From Bradyrhizobium sp. 141 (GTDB taxonomy: Bacteria; Pseudomonadota; Alphaproteobacteria; Rhizobiales; Xanthobacteraceae), in NCBI RefSeq assembly GCF_023074055.1, contig NZ_JADPKR010000025.1, forward strand, positions 62,001-126,000: a stretch of DNA of 64,000 nucleotides, given 5' to 3'. Below, one piece after another: positions 17,694 through 27,259 of this stretch. Both the position numbers and the translations under genes were made by a program. Under the pieces are notes generated by a model that did no database searches, was not told the DNA's origin, and saw only the letters and a program-made list of their open reading frames with translations. The number at the start of each line of letters is the position of its first letter. Positions within the stretch are counted from its first letter, which is position 1.

Positions 17694-18104
17694 ATGCCGG
17701 TCAAGGTCGAAGCCCTCGATCATCTCGTGATCAACGTCGCCGACGTCGCGGCCACTGCGGAGTGGTACCGCAGGATTCTCGGCATGGAAGTCAAGGTGTT
17801 CGATCCCGGCGGCGGCAAAGCGCCGCGGACGTCACTCGTCTTTGGTAACCAGAAGATCAACGTTCGGCCGCGCGATGCTGACAAGGTGGAGTGGTTCACC
17901 GCGGACCACCAGACCGCCGGCAGCGAGGACCTCTGCTTCCTCACCTCTGCTGCGCCCGACGAGGTGGTGGCGCATTTGCAGGCACACGGCGTCGCGATCG
18001 AGGAAGGCCCGGTTCCCAAGCAGGGCGCCCGCGGCACGCTGCGCTCGGTCTATTGCCGGGATCCGGATGGCAGCCTGATCGAGATTTCGTCGTACGCGGA
18101 TTAG
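17694..18104 (+). CDS. VOC-family (glyoxalase/bleomycin-resistance fold) protein
   Basis: A 136-residue single VOC module. The opening strand EALDHLVINVADVAATAEWY supplies the first metal His, and the last strand RDPDGSLIEISSY carries the usual Glu. A central segment EDLCFLTSAAP lies at the position of the second metal ligand. Family members include glyoxalases, ring-cleavage dioxygenases and antibiotic-binding proteins; the substrate cannot be told. It stands alone, followed by an intergenic palindromic repeat. Confidence 0.88.
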   Translation: MPVKVEALDHLVINVADVAATAEWYRRILGMEVKVFDPGGGKAPRTSLVFGNQKINVRPRDADKVEWFTADHQTAGSEDLCFLTSAAPDEVVAHLQAHGVAIEEGPVPKQGARGTLRSVYCRDPDGSLIEISSYAD

Positions 18105-18130
18105 GTCAGCCTGGCGCGACACACTCCATC

Positions 18131-18210
18131 GTCATGCCCGGGTTTGTCCCGGGCATCCACGTTCTTCGCGCGGCAAGACGTGGATGGCCGGGTCAAGCCC
18201 GGCCATGACG
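18131..18210. repeat. Palindromic intergenic repeat, family A copy 1
   Basis: An 80-bp element made of two small hairpins. The left half starts GTCATGCCCGGG and the right half ends CCCGGCCATGAC, with CATCCACG and CGTGGATG pairing inside. Six related copies occur at 21367, 25868, 28133, 38943, 41760 and 60303. In this copy the GCCCGGG hairpin comes first. Confidence 0.9.
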
Positions 18211-18355
18211 GAGGAGAGAACGTGCGCACCTCACATGGCACGGCACGCCTCGCCCGCCTGCACCCCGGATTTGCTCCCCGCGCCATCCAGTGGCAGGAAG
18301 ACGCAATAATCCAGAGACAGCCGCCATCAAGATGCAGGCTGCACGGGAGGACACC

Positions 18356-19936
18356 ATGCCTGTTCAACAGACCGCAGCCGGAATCGTCGGCCCATTCGAT
18401 GGGCTTGACGTGCCCTGGCTCTTGAGGATGCGGGCCGAGGTGCGCAGCTCACATCCGTTCCTGATCTGGGCGCCGTTCGATGCGCCGGCACGGCGCTGGA
18501 GTTATGGCGAATTTCACGAGCGGGTCGGCGCGCTCGCGGCGGGGCTGGCGGGACGCGGCATCAAGCCCGGGGAATATGTGCTCACTCATCTGGACAATTG
18601 CATCGAGGCGATGCTGGCCTGGTTTGCCTGCGTCGAGCTCGGCGCCATCGCGGTCACCACCAACACGCGCTCGGCGCCGGCCGAGATCGCGTATTTCGCG
18701 GATCATTGCGGCGCAGTCGCCGCGATCACACAGCCGGCCTATGCGGAGATCGTCGCGCAGAACTGCCGCAACATCCGCTGGATGACGGTGACCTCGCATG
18801 ATGCGGGCACGGCGCCCGCGCAGGCGGTCTCGCGCGGCGAGAGCTTTGAATCCCTGTTCGCCGACAGCGCCGACCGTCCCCACCGCCCCACCGATCCGCT
18901 CGCGCCGTGCAGCGTGCAATACACCTCCGGCACGACGTCGCGTCCGAAGGCGGTGCTGTGGACCCATGCCAACGCGCTGTGGGGCGCCAAGATCAACGCC
19001 GCGCACGAGGACCTGCATGCCGGCGACGTGCACCAGGCCTATCTGCCGCTGTTCCACACCAACGCTCTCGCCTATTCCATGCTGGCGACGCTGTGGGTCG
19101 GTGGCTCCTGCGTGATCCAGCCGCGCTTCTCCGCGTCCCGGTTCTGGGGCGTCGCGCGCGAGCACGGCGCGACCTGGACCTCGACGATACCGTTCTGCAT
19201 GAAGGCGCTGCTCGAGCAGGAGATCCCGAAAGACCACAAATTCCGCCTGTGGGGCACCGCGATCAACGAGCCGCCGGCCTTTGCCGCGTTCGGCGTCAAG
19301 ATGATCGGCTGGTGGGGCATGACCGAGACCATCACCCACGGCATCGTCGGCGAGGTCGATCAGCCCAACATCCCGATGTCGATCGGCCGCGCGGCGCCGG
19401 AGTATCAGATCCGCATCACCGACGATGACGGACGGCCGACCGAAGTCGGCGACACCGGCAACCTCGCGATCAAGGGCATCCCCGGCCTGTCGCTGTTCGC
19501 CGAGTACCTGCACAACGAGAAGGCCACGCGCGAGAGTTTTGATGAGAAAGGCTTCTTCCTCACCGGCGATCGCGTCGAGCGTCTCGCGAACGGCTACATC
19601 AAGTTCGGCGACCGTGCCAAGGACATGCTGAAGGTCGGCGGCGAGAACGTCGCGGCCTCCGAGATCGAGCAGGTGATCGCACTCGTATCAGGCGTGCGAG
19701 AGGCCGCCGTGGTGGCGAAGTCGCATCCGATGCTGGACGAGGTGCCTGTCGTCTTCATCGTCCCGCAGGGCGGCGTCGCAGGCGCTGCGCCCGATCTCCA
19801 TGATCGCGTGATGGCCGCCTGCCGCAAAAGCCTTGCCGACTTCAAGGTGCCTCGCGAGATCAGGTTCGTCGACGACATGCCGCGCTCGACGCTCGAGAAG
19901 GTCGCGAAGGCGGAGTTGAGGAAGATGGTGGGGTGA
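18356..19936 (+). CDS. ATP-dependent acyl-CoA ligase (AMP-binding family)
   Basis: A 526-residue adenylate-forming enzyme that would activate a carboxylic acid as acyl-AMP and then as the CoA thioester. The P-loop reads YTSGTTSRPKAV, with Ser replacing the usual Gly after TSGTT. The adenine-binding segment GWWGMTET, the hinge FLTGDRVERL and the C-terminal catalytic Lys segment STLEKVAKAEL are present. The ATG was placed at 18356 because GGGAGG lies 5 bases before it; in-frame starts exist upstream. The substrate (fatty, aromatic or carnitine/crotonobetaine-type) cannot be told. It is monocistronic. Confidence 0.9.
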   Translation: MPVQQTAAGIVGPFDGLDVPWLLRMRAEVRSSHPFLIWAPFDAPARRWSYGEFHERVGALAAGLAGRGIKPGEYVLTHLDNCIEAMLAWFACVELGAIAVTTNTRSAPAEIAYFADHCGAVAAITQPAYAEIVAQNCRNIRWMTVTSHDAGTAPAQAVSRGESFESLFADSADRPHRPTDPLAPCSVQYTSGTTSRPKAVLWTHANALWGAKINAAHEDLHAGDVHQAYLPLFHTNALAYSMLATLWVGGSCVIQPRFSASRFWGVAREHGATWTSTIPFCMKALLEQEIPKDHKFRLWGTAINEPPAFAAFGVKMIGWWGMTETITHGIVGEVDQPNIPMSIGRAAPEYQIRITDDDGRPTEVGDTGNLAIKGIPGLSLFAEYLHNEKATRESFDEKGFFLTGDRVERLANGYIKFGDRAKDMLKVGGENVAASEIEQVIALVSGVREAAVVAKSHPMLDEVPVVFIVPQGGVAGAAPDLHDRVMAACRKSLADFKVPREIRFVDDMPRSTLEKVAKAELRKMVG

Positions 19937-19946
19937 GCGAGGTGCC

Positions 19947-20036
19947 GTAGGGTGGGCAAAGCGAAGCGTGCCCACCTTCTGAGTGTGATCGGAGAATGCT
20001 CGTGGGCACGGCGCTGCGCGCCTTTGCCCACCCTAC
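19947..20036. repeat. Palindromic intergenic repeat, family B copy 1
   Basis: A 90-bp inverted repeat that begins GTAGGGTGGGCAAAGCG and ends CGCCTTTGCCCACCCTAC. It lies between two convergent genes. Related copies are at 43878-43968 and 51538-51617. Confidence 0.9.
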
Positions 20037-20055
20037 CGCAGCGGAGAGTGCTGCC

Positions 20056-21150
20056 TCAGAACGACCCCAGCGCCACCGGGCGGAACGCCTGCAGCAGCTG
20101 CTGATCCAGCTTGCCGCCCATGCCTTCCATCATCCCGAACGCACGCGAGTGCGTGAAGGGCATGCGGTAGGCGCGTTTCTCGACCAGCGCGGCGTAGATG
20201 TCGACGATCGTCGTCACCCGCACGATATCGCTGATCTGGTTCGACGACAGGCCGTTCGGATAGCCGCTGCCGTCGAGGAATTCGTGGTGATGCAAGACGA
20301 CGTCGAGCATCTCGGGCGGGAAGCCGCCTTGGGCTGCGAGCGCGTCATAGCCGCGGCGCGGATGCTGACGGACCTCGGCCATCTCGTCGTCGGTGAGCTT
20401 GCCGGGCTTGTCGAGCAGCGCGGAGGGAACGAAGGCCTTGCCGACGTCGTGCAGCAGCGCGGCGCGGGTCAGGCGGCGCTGGTCGTCCTCGCGCATGCCG
20501 AGATGCTGCGCGAAGGCGACGGCGAAGCCGGTGACGAACAGGCAGTGACGATAGCTGCCGACATGGTGGCAGCCGACCGTGGTGAGCCATTCGCGCAGCG
20601 AGGAGTGCTTGATCGCCTTCAGGATCTTGGTTTCCGCGGCGATGACATCGTCGAAGGTCAGGGCCACGCCGAGCGGAAGCTTCTCGAACATCTTCTTCAG
20701 CACCGCATGCGCCGCATCGACCCCGCGGTTGAGCGTCTTGCCGCGGTCGGTCGCGTCATAGGCGGCGGTATCGGGGAAAGCGGCGCGGATGCGCTGCAAA
20801 ATAGCGTCGGCCTGGAGCGGCCGCGAGATCGTGTCGGTGGCGCCCAGCGCCCAGGCCTGCATGGTGCCGTGATGCAGGGCGTCCGCGAGCACGAACAGCC
20901 GCGGCATCGACCGATAGGCATCGCCGCGCAGCTTGTTGCGCACCCGCTGCACGCTCTCGGGCGAGCGCAGGTTGATGTCGACCACGAGGCCGGAGAGATC
21001 ACGCGCCGGCTGGGCGGGAATCGCCTCTGTCGACACCGTCGCGACCTCGCCGACCGCTTTCAAAATGCTGGCGAGCTCCGTGCTCTCGTCGCTTCGGTCG
21101 GAGGCGAGCAGAAGCCGGCGTTTGGCGGCGGTTTTGGCTAGCGCGTTCAT
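20056..21150 (-). CDS. HD-GYP domain protein (c-di-GMP phosphodiesterase type)
   Basis: A 364-residue cytoplasmic protein. The N-terminal 125 residues look like a degenerate receiver domain (RRLLLASDRS, LSGLVVDINL, ALGATDTISRPL). The C-terminal HD-GYP domain has His234-Asp235 (LLHDVGK), HHHE near 287-290 and a GYP motif at 296-298 (DGSGYPNGL). HD-GYP proteins hydrolyse c-di-GMP to GMP or pGpG. The metal-binding and GYP residues appear intact, so activity is plausible. It is the third c-di-GMP gene in this window and is not linked to the pair at 3382-7592. No partner kinase is adjacent. Confidence 0.9.
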   Translation of the reverse strand: MNALAKTAAKRRLLLASDRSDESTELASILKAVGEVATVSTEAIPAQPARDLSGLVVDINLRSPESVQRVRNKLRGDAYRSMPRLFVLADALHHGTMQAWALGATDTISRPLQADAILQRIRAAFPDTAAYDATDRGKTLNRGVDAAHAVLKKMFEKLPLGVALTFDDVIAAETKILKAIKHSSLREWLTTVGCHHVGSYRHCLFVTGFAVAFAQHLGMREDDQRRLTRAALLHDVGKAFVPSALLDKPGKLTDDEMAEVRQHPRRGYDALAAQGGFPPEMLDVVLHHHEFLDGSGYPNGLSSNQISDIVRVTTIVDIYAALVEKRAYRMPFTHSRAFGMMEGMGGKLDQQLLQAFRPVALGSF

Positions 21151-21366
21151 GACTTCCCCAAAGCATGGGACTGAATTTGGCGACAGCCTAAGCCGGATCA
21201 GGTTCTCTGGCCCTTAAGAGGCGTGCTCAATGGAACCTTGGGGGATCGCGTGCAATTTTAGGGATTTTTGGGTTCCGGGGCGGGAACTTCAAAACCGCGA
21301 AAACAACCCCATGCACAGTAGACGGGGTCTTGATAACAAAGGGGAATTTGGAGCCTCAACGTCTCC

Positions 21367-21450
21367 GTCATGGCCGGGCTTGTCCCGGCCATCCACGCCT
21401 TGGTTCGGCGCACGAAGAACGTGGATGCCCGGGACAAGCCCGGGCATGAC
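21367..21450. repeat. Palindromic intergenic repeat, family A copy 2
   Basis: An 84-bp element of the same family as 18131-18210, here with the GGCCGGG hairpin first and the GCCCGGG hairpin second. It fills part of the 391-bp gap between the HD-GYP gene and the molybdenum hydroxylase gene. Apart from the repeat and the terminator at 21475, I see nothing else in that gap. Confidence 0.9.
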
Positions 21451-21474
21451 GGCGAATGTGGAGACACAGAACTC

Positions 21475-21512
21475 CAAAACAAATCCGCCGGAGGGTTGGC
21501 CCTCCGGCGGAT
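21475..21512 (-). terminator. Terminator after the molybdenum hydroxylase operon
   Basis: A perfect 13-bp stem ATCCGCCGGAGGG/CCCTCCGGCGGAT with loop TTGG (21483-21512). On the minus strand it is followed by TTTGTTTTGG. It lies 30 bp past the stop of the large subunit gene. Confidence 0.88.
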
Positions 21513-21541
21513 CATCTCGTTCACTGATAGCAGTCCAGCCC

Positions 21542-23824
21542 TTACGCCTTCATGCTTGCCTTCACCGCCTCCGCCGTGATCGGCAGTGCTCGCACACGGG
21601 CGCCGCTCGCCTTGAAGATGGCGTTGCCGATGGCGGGGGCGACCACCGTCACGGCGGGCTCGCCGACGCCGGTGGCCTTTTCGCCATTGGCGATCACGGC
21701 AATCGCGACCTCGGGCATCTGGCTCATGCGCAGGGGCGTATAGCTATCGAAATTGGTCTGCTCGATGCCACCGTCCTTCAGCGTCGCCTTCTCGTACATC
21801 GCCAGCGACAGCCCCCACAGCGCCGCGCCCTCGACCTGGGCACGGATGTTGTCGGGATGTACCTGGGTGCCGACGTCGGTTGCCACCGTGAGCTTCTTCA
21901 CGGTCACCTCGCCCGATGGCGCCACCGCGACATGGGCGACGCACGCCGTCCAGCTCGCGGTCGCACGCTCCTGCGACGACACGCAGGCAACGCCCATGCC
22001 CTCGCCTTTTGGCAATGGCTTGGTGCCGTAGCCCGACAGTCCCATCGCGGCCAGCAGCGTGTTGCGCAGCCGCTGCGCGCCGCCGTCGTTCTTGCCGGCA
22101 CCGTCGAGCAGCGAGATGCGGAACTGGGCGGGATCCTTGCCCGTGGCAGCCGCGATCTCGTCGATCATGCTTTCGACCGCCCAGAAGGTCCAGCCCGGTG
22201 CCACCGAGCGGAGCTGGCCGGACGGCGTGGCATTGTGCGCGAGCTCATTCTTGATCGCGCGCACATAGTGGTTGGGCACGGTGTAGAAGAAGTCGGCTCC
22301 GTTCACCGTGAAGCTATCGAGCGGGCCCTTCTTGTCGACCGAGGGCGTCAGGAAATCGGGGATTCCCCAGCGCGCAGTCGGCCAGGCCGAGACCACGTCG
22401 TGGCTAAGCGCGACCAGCTTGCCGTCGCCGTCTACGCCGGCCTTGACCTTTTGATAGGTGAGCGGACGCGAGAAATCCATCGTCATGTCGTTCTCGCGCG
22501 TGTAGATCACCTTCACCGGCTTGCCGATCGCCTTCGCCGCCTGCACCGCGGGAATCATCATGTCGGCATCGAGCCTGCGGCCAAAGCCGCCGCCGAGCCA
22601 CATTTGATGCATCACCACGAACTTCGGATCGATCCCGGCTGCGCCTGCTGCAATCGCGCCGGAGCGCGTTGCGAACTGATTGCCGGAATAGACGTGCAGG
22701 ATGTCGCCCTTGAACTCCGCAGTGGCGTTCATCGGCTCCAGCGGCGCATGGATGTTGATGCTGGTGGTGTACTCGGCCTCGACCACCTTCGCCGCCGTGC
22801 CGAATGCAGCGTTGGGATCGCCGTCCTTGACGAAAAACTGGCCGGAATCCTCGAGTTTCTGAAGCCGCATGGCCTCGTCGAGCAGCGACTGGCTCGACAG
22901 CTTCGCGTTCGGACCGCCGTCATAGGCGATCTTGAGCGCCTGCGCCGCCTTCTTGGCGTTGGCATAGGTGCTGGCGACCGCAACGACCCAGCCGGAGGTC
23001 GTGCCTGTCTTGTCGTCGAGGGCGACGGCCTTGATGAAGCCCGGCACCTTCTTCGCCGCGCTGTCGTCGACCGATTTCACCGTGGCTCCGAAGCGCACCG
23101 GCGGCGTCACCACCGCGCCATAGGCCATGCCCGGCAGCATCACGTCGATGCCGTATTTGGCCGTGCCGTTGGTCTTGGAGGGGATGTCGAGCTGCGGCAC
23201 CGAGACACCGATCATGGTGTACTGATCCGGCGTCTTCAGCTTGATCGCCTTCAGCTCATCCGGTGTGAAGGTTTTCGTCGCCTTGCCGCTCTTGACCACG
23301 TCGGCAAACGACATCTGCTTCTTCGACTTCGGATGCACGATCATGGAATCGCGCACCGTAAGCTCGGACGCCGGCACGCCCATTGCGGCGGCCGCGCCTT
23401 CCGTCAATGCCATGCGGCCGGCGGCACCCGCGCGGCTCATGGCATCGAAGTTCATCATCGTCGACCAGCTTCCGCCGGTGATCTGCGCGCCCAGAACTGG
23501 ATCGTTGAACTTCGGATCGTTGGAGGCGAGATTAACCCGCATGTCGCTCCATTTCGCGCCGAGTTCCTCGGCTACGATCTGCGCCATGGTGGAGGCGATG
23601 TGCTGGCCCATGTCGGCCTTGCCGCAGGTCACGGTGACCAGGCCATCGGGCGCGATCGCGTACCAGACGCTCGGCTCGAAGTTCGAGGGTGCAGCGAGCG
23701 CTTCGCCGATGCCGGGGACGCCGGCGTAGCCCAGCACGAGGCCGGTCGCGGCGCTGCCGACAAGGAAGGAGCGGCGGCTGAGATCCGTCGTCTCAGGCGT
23801 GACGTTTTTCACGTGCTCGTTCAT
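21542..23824 (-). CDS. Xanthine dehydrogenase-family molybdopterin-binding subunit
   Basis: A 760-residue large subunit of a molybdenum hydroxylase of the isoquinoline 1-oxidoreductase (IorB) type. A Tat signal is present ([13 protein letters not shown]), so the folded cofactor-loaded complex is exported. Molybdopterin-contact motifs include [14 protein letters not shown] near residue 405 and a C-terminal [16 protein letters not shown]. Such enzymes oxidise aldehydes or N-heterocycles. It is translated after the 2Fe-2S subunit gene with a 4-bp overlap. No FAD-binding subunit gene is adjacent, as is usual for the IorAB type, which passes electrons to a cytochrome. The substrate is unknown. A strong terminator follows. 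Confidence 0.92.
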   Translation of the reverse strand: MNEHVKNVTPETTDLSRRSFLVGSAATGLVLGYAGVPGIGEALAAPSNFEPSVWYAIAPDGLVTVTCGKADMGQHIASTMAQIVAEELGAKWSDMRVNLASNDPKFNDPVLGAQITGGSWSTMMNFDAMSRAGAAGRMALTEGAAAAMGVPASELTVRDSMIVHPKSKKQMSFADVVKSGKATKTFTPDELKAIKLKTPDQYTMIGVSVPQLDIPSKTNGTAKYGIDVMLPGMAYGAVVTPPVRFGATVKSVDDSAAKKVPGFIKAVALDDKTGTTSGWVVAVASTYANAKKAAQALKIAYDGGPNAKLSSQSLLDEAMRLQKLEDSGQFFVKDGDPNAAFGTAAKVVEAEYTTSINIHAPLEPMNATAEFKGDILHVYSGNQFATRSGAIAAGAAGIDPKFVVMHQMWLGGGFGRRLDADMMIPAVQAAKAIGKPVKVIYTRENDMTMDFSRPLTYQKVKAGVDGDGKLVALSHDVVSAWPTARWGIPDFLTPSVDKKGPLDSFTVNGADFFYTVPNHYVRAIKNELAHNATPSGQLRSVAPGWTFWAVESMIDEIAAATGKDPAQFRISLLDGAGKNDGGAQRLRNTLLAAMGLSGYGTKPLPKGEGMGVACVSSQERATASWTACVAHVAVAPSGEVTVKKLTVATDVGTQVHPDNIRAQVEGAALWGLSLAMYEKATLKDGGIEQTNFDSYTPLRMSQMPEVAIAVIANGEKATGVGEPAVTVVAPAIGNAIFKASGARVRALPITAEAVKASMKA

Positions 23825-24312
23825 GTGGGCCTCCGCTCGCTGGAGGTGGCCGATGCGGTGCGCATCTCGGATGCGGCGCGCATGATCGCTTTCTGGATCC
23901 GTGAATAGGTCATGCAGCGGCAGAGATTGCCGTCCATATGCGCGACCACTTCCTCTTTGGACGGATTAGGATTTTTCGACAGCAGCGAGGCTGCCTGCAT
24001 GATCTGCCCGGATTGGCAATAGCCGCATTGCGGCACCTGCTCGGCGACCCACGCCTTCTGCAAGGGATGATCGCCCTTGGCGGAGAGGCCTTCGATGGTG
24101 GTGATCTTCTTGCCGGCGACGTCGCCGACCATGGTCTGGCACGAGCGCACGGCTTCGCCGTTGACGTGCACGGTGCACGCACCGCACAGCCCGGCACCGC
24201 AGCCGAACTTGGTGCCGGTCATCTGCAATTGCTCGCGGATCGCCCAGAGGAGCGGCGAGTCGTTCGCCGCATCCACGGACATACTCCGCCCGTTGATGGT
24301 GAGAGTTGGCAT
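23821..24312 (-). CDS. 2Fe-2S subunit of the xanthine dehydrogenase-family enzyme
   Basis: A 163-residue iron-sulfur subunit. The plant-type 2Fe-2S site is [16 protein letters not shown] with a later Cys in RSCQTMVGD. The second, helical 2Fe-2S site is [11 protein letters not shown] with CRCMTY. This is the IorA/CoxS-like small subunit that carries electrons from the molybdenum centre. It has no signal of its own and would be exported together with the Tat-bearing large subunit. The ATG at 24312 was chosen because AGGGGAAG precedes it and it gives the family length; an open frame extends to 24675. The stop overlaps the next gene by 4 bp. Confidence 0.93.
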   Translation of the reverse strand: MPTLTINGRSMSVDAANDSPLLWAIREQLQMTGTKFGCGAGLCGACTVHVNGEAVRSCQTMVGDVAGKKITTIEGLSAKGDHPLQKAWVAEQVPQCGYCQSGQIMQAASLLSKNPNPSKEEVVAHMDGNLCRCMTYSRIQKAIMRAASEMRTASATSSERRPT

Positions 24313-24674
24313 AGGCGTCTTCCCCTGCCGGTGCATGAAGCCGCTTACGGCGGCAACTTGAATGGCGGACGCCCACCGGGCCGGCGCCAGCCTTGGCCAC
24401 AAGCATGATCGCGTTCGCGTGCCGTGGCAAATGCAATTTGGAATGAGTCGAAACAGACCACCTCTGCACTCGCTCGTTGTGCGCCGCGCCAATGGCGCCG
24501 ACGTAGCCACTGAACGCAACAGCCAGCGCATCGCACATGCGTGCCATCGCGTTGAGGCAGTTTCTTCCAGGTAACTTGGCAGGCTAAAGTGATGAAAGAA
24601 GTGGCACCGCGATGTCCCACAAGGGGAAAGGGTGCACCGAGGTCGTCGCAAGAATAAGATGAAGGGCGGAAACA
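24313..24674. other. 362-bp intergenic region between divergent genes
   Basis: I see no convincing gene here. Short open frames lack ribosome binding sites and family features. It must hold the promoters of the molybdenum hydroxylase operon (minus) and of the alpha/beta hydrolase gene (plus), but I could not place them with confidence. Confidence 0.5.
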
Positions 24675-25439
24675 ATGCCGAAGATCAATCGGGACGGCGT
24701 CGAGATCTACTACGAAGTCCACGGCAAAGGGCCGCCATTGCTGCTCACCCACGGTTACTCATCGACGTCGGCGATGTGGCATGGGCAGATCGATGCGCTC
24801 GCGAAGGCGCACAAGCTGATCCTGTGGGACATGCGCGGCCACGGCCAATCCGATTATCCCGATGATGCGAACGCCTACAGTGAAGCTCTGACTGTCGGCG
24901 ACATGGCGGCGATCCTCGATGCGGTCGGCGCGACGCGCGCCATCATCGGCGGACTATCGCTCGGCGGCTACATGTCGCTCGCGTTCTACCGGGCCCATCC
25001 AGAGCGTGCCCGCGCGCTGCTGATCATCGACACCGGCCCGGGCTTCAAAAAGGATGACGCGCGCGAGGCCTGGAATGCACGTGCACTGGCCACCGCCGAC
25101 AGGCTCGACCGCGAAGGCCTCGACGTCTTGAAATCGGCAACGCGTGAACGCGCCACCGCCAGTCATCGCAGCGCCAAGGGACTGGCGCTCGCCGCGCGCG
25201 GCATGCTGACCCAGCGCGACGCCCGCGTGATCGAGCTGCTGTCCGACATCAAGGTGCCCTCCCTGATCGTGGTCGGCGCCGACGACACGCCGTTCCTCGC
25301 CGCGTCCGATTACATGGCCGCAAAAATCCCCGGCGCACAAAAGGTCGTGATCCCCGCGGCCGGTCACGCCGTCAACATCGATCAGCCCAAGGCTTTTGTT
25401 GACGCCGTGCTGCCTTTCCTGAAGAACTTGCCGGCATAG
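24675..25439 (+). CDS. Alpha/beta hydrolase
   Basis: A 254-residue alpha/beta hydrolase. The oxyanion segment is LLTHGYSST, the nucleophile elbow GLSLGGYM places Ser95, the acid is probably in VVGADDTPF near residue 205, and the catalytic His is in AGHAVNI near residue 231. Family members include esterases, lactonases and C-C hydrolases; the substrate is unknown. A GGGCGGA lies upstream of the ATG. The next small gene begins 9 bp after the stop and may be co-transcribed. Confidence 0.9.
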   Translation: MPKINRDGVEIYYEVHGKGPPLLLTHGYSSTSAMWHGQIDALAKAHKLILWDMRGHGQSDYPDDANAYSEALTVGDMAAILDAVGATRAIIGGLSLGGYMSLAFYRAHPERARALLIIDTGPGFKKDDAREAWNARALATADRLDREGLDVLKSATRERATASHRSAKGLALAARGMLTQRDARVIELLSDIKVPSLIVVGADDTPFLAASDYMAAKIPGAQKVVIPAAGHAVNIDQPKAFVDAVLPFLKNLPA

Positions 25440-25447
25440 GCCGGGCA

Positions 25448-25804
25448 ATGGGGATGCGGACCATGATGCGAGCGATATTCGCGGCGGGCGCAATGGCGTC
25501 GCTGCTGTCGGCGGCGGCACAGGCCGAACCATTCGACGCGGTGCGCTCGCGGCAGCCCTTCGTCGCAACCTTGTCGAACAACATTCCGCTCGCGTTCGGC
25601 ATGGATGCCGAACAGACCGCCCGTGCCCTCGGGCAGCCGCTGCAATATGTGCGGGGGCGTCCCGGCAACGAAATCTATCTCGCGCTGCGCAACATCGGCG
25701 GCAGCGGCTTGATCCCGTATCGCCACCGCCTGTTCCTGCAATTCCGTCACGGACGGCTGGCAGGATGGAAGGAGGATTACGGCGAGAACTGGATGTGGGA
25801 GTGA
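25448..25804 (+). CDS. Small exported protein of unknown function (118 aa)
   Basis: A 118-residue protein with a clear signal peptide (MRAIFAAGAMASLLSAAAQA/EP). The mature part of about 90 residues has a segment PLAFGMDAEQTARALGQPLQYV that resembles SmpA/OmlA-like lipoprotein repeats (a helix before a short strand pair), then RHRLFLQFRHGRLAGWKEDY. I do not recognise a named family. It lies 9 bp after the alpha/beta hydrolase gene, suggesting an operon. It probably resides in the periplasm. Confidence 0.75.
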   Translation: MGMRTMMRAIFAAGAMASLLSAAAQAEPFDAVRSRQPFVATLSNNIPLAFGMDAEQTARALGQPLQYVRGRPGNEIYLALRNIGGSGLIPYRHRLFLQFRHGRLAGWKEDYGENWMWE

Positions 25805-25867
25805 AGGCGGCGCTTCGTGGTGCAAAGTCATCACATCTGCGCCGTCGTGCGTTGATGTTGCCCCATC

Positions 25868-25951
25868 GTCATGGCCGGGCTTGTCCCGGCCATCCACGAT
25901 CTTTCGTCCAGCACGAAGGACGTGGATGCCCGGGACAAGCCCGGGCATGAC
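25868..25951. repeat. Palindromic intergenic repeat, family A copy 3
   Basis: An 84-bp element of the same family as 18131-18210, with the GGCCGGG hairpin first. Confidence 0.9.
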
Positions 25952-26007
25952 GAGATTGTGGAACGAGCGAACTCCCTATCGACAACCAACCAAGAAGGAC
26001 AACCCGC

Positions 26008-26682
26008 GTGGGACAAGACATCAAACTGACGGCGTCCGACAATTTCCAGTTTGGCGCCTATCGCGCCGATCCCTCGGGCGCGCCGAAGGGCGCGGTGGTG
26101 GTGATCCAGGAGATCTTTGGCGTCAATCACCACATCCGCTCGGTCTGCGACCGCCTCGCCGGGGAAGGCTATGTCGCGATCGCGCCGTCGATCTTCGACC
26201 GCACCGCGCCCAAATTCCAGTCGGGCTATTCGCCCGACGAGATTGCGGAGGCGCGAAAATTCGTCGCTAGTCCGGACTGGGCTGCGATGCTGCGCGACAC
26301 TCAGGCGGCGATCGATGCGGTCCAAAGCGTCGGCCCAGTCGGCATCATCGGCTTTTGCTTAGGGGGCAGCATCGCCTTCGTCGCAGCGACGCGATTGACC
26401 GGCCTGAAAGCCGCGATCGGCTATTACGGCGGCGCGGTGGTGCGTTTTGCCGACGAGACGCCGAAAGTGCCGACGCAACTGCATTTCGGCGAGAAGGATG
26501 CCGGCATCCCCCTGACCGACGTCGAGACCATCAAGTCGAAGCGGCCGGATGTGGAGACCTTCGTCTATCCGGGCGCCCAGCACGGCTTCCATTGCGACGA
26601 GCGAGCGAGTTACGACAAGGCCAGCGCCGACATCGCCTGGCCGCGCAGCATGGAGTTTTTCGCGAAACATTTGACGAAGTAG
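26008..26682 (+). CDS. Dienelactone hydrolase family protein
   Basis: A 224-residue hydrolase with a GTG start preceded by AAGAAGGA about 8 bases upstream. It has the dienelactone hydrolase pattern: QEIFGVN gives the active-site Glu near residue 35, the nucleophile is Cys117 in GFCLGGS, and the His is in PGAQHGFHCD. Cys at the elbow distinguishes it from Ser hydrolases. The prototype ClcD opens dienelactones during chloroaromatic degradation, but many homologues have other substrates. No aromatic pathway gene is adjacent. Confidence 0.9.
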   Translation: MGQDIKLTASDNFQFGAYRADPSGAPKGAVVVIQEIFGVNHHIRSVCDRLAGEGYVAIAPSIFDRTAPKFQSGYSPDEIAEARKFVASPDWAAMLRDTQAAIDAVQSVGPVGIIGFCLGGSIAFVAATRLTGLKAAIGYYGGAVVRFADETPKVPTQLHFGEKDAGIPLTDVETIKSKRPDVETFVYPGAQHGFHCDERASYDKASADIAWPRSMEFFAKHLTK

Positions 26683-26775
26683 CGCCCGCCTCTCTCAAAG
26701 CAGGAATCGGGTGGTTGCATATGGTACCCGGCGATAGAGCTGGCGGATCAAGCCAACTCACGCCGGAAGATCGCC

Positions 26776-27258
26776 ATGCAACAAGCCATCACGCACCTCG
26801 TCATCCGCAATCCGTTCGGAACCATGGATGTCCCCGCACCCGATGATTCCGAAGTGATGGACTATGCCGCGACGGCCACGCTGGCCGGCGATGCTGCAGA
26901 CGGCAACGCGGCGGCGTGGGCAGCGATCGCAGCACCATCAGATCCGGTCGAGGGAATCTGGGCGAGCCGCTGGAATGGCGGCGCCGATCCGACCATCGCC
27001 GGCGATACGCCGGACAAGTGGAAGCAGGGACGCGCGGAGATCCGCATCGCGGGGAGCCGGATCTATCTGCGCTTCGACTGGGACAACGGCCGCCGCCACG
27101 GGCTGATCGACGCCGCGCGCGACGGCGCGGGTCGCCTGGCCGGGAAGTACATCAATCTGACCACGCCGGCGATCACGCGGCCATGGGTCGGGCGCGTGGT
27201 CGATGCTGTCAGGATCGACGGGTGCTTTCCAGAGGGCCGGCTGGATTTCAGACGCTGA
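26776..27258 (+). CDS. Protein of unknown function (160 aa)
   Basis: A 160-residue soluble protein that I do not recognise. It contains EGIWASRWNGGADP, a strand-rich centre RAEIRIAGSRIYLRFDWDNG, and the tail YINLTTPAITRPWVGRVV. The pattern of Trp/Gly turns and alternating strands suggests a small beta-barrel or calycin-like fold, which is only an inference. GGAAG lies about 5 bases before the ATG. It converges on the Wza-like gene with 1 bp between stops. Confidence 0.7.
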   Translation: MQQAITHLVIRNPFGTMDVPAPDDSEVMDYAATATLAGDAADGNAAAWAAIAAPSDPVEGIWASRWNGGADPTIAGDTPDKWKQGRAEIRIAGSRIYLRFDWDNGRRHGLIDAARDGAGRLAGKYINLTTPAITRPWVGRVVDAVRIDGCFPEGRLDFRR

Positions 27259-27259
27259 G

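Noticed and set aside
21230..23908. Plus-strand open frame of 892 codons opposite the molybdenum hydroxylase gene
   Set aside because: It is an antisense shadow; the composition is dominated by Arg and His and no family motif is visible. The minus-strand reading has Tat, molybdopterin and length support.
24362..24574. Open frame of 70 codons between the 2Fe-2S subunit and hydrolase genes
   Set aside because: No ribosome binding site or recognisable sequence; a random open frame is likely at this GC content.
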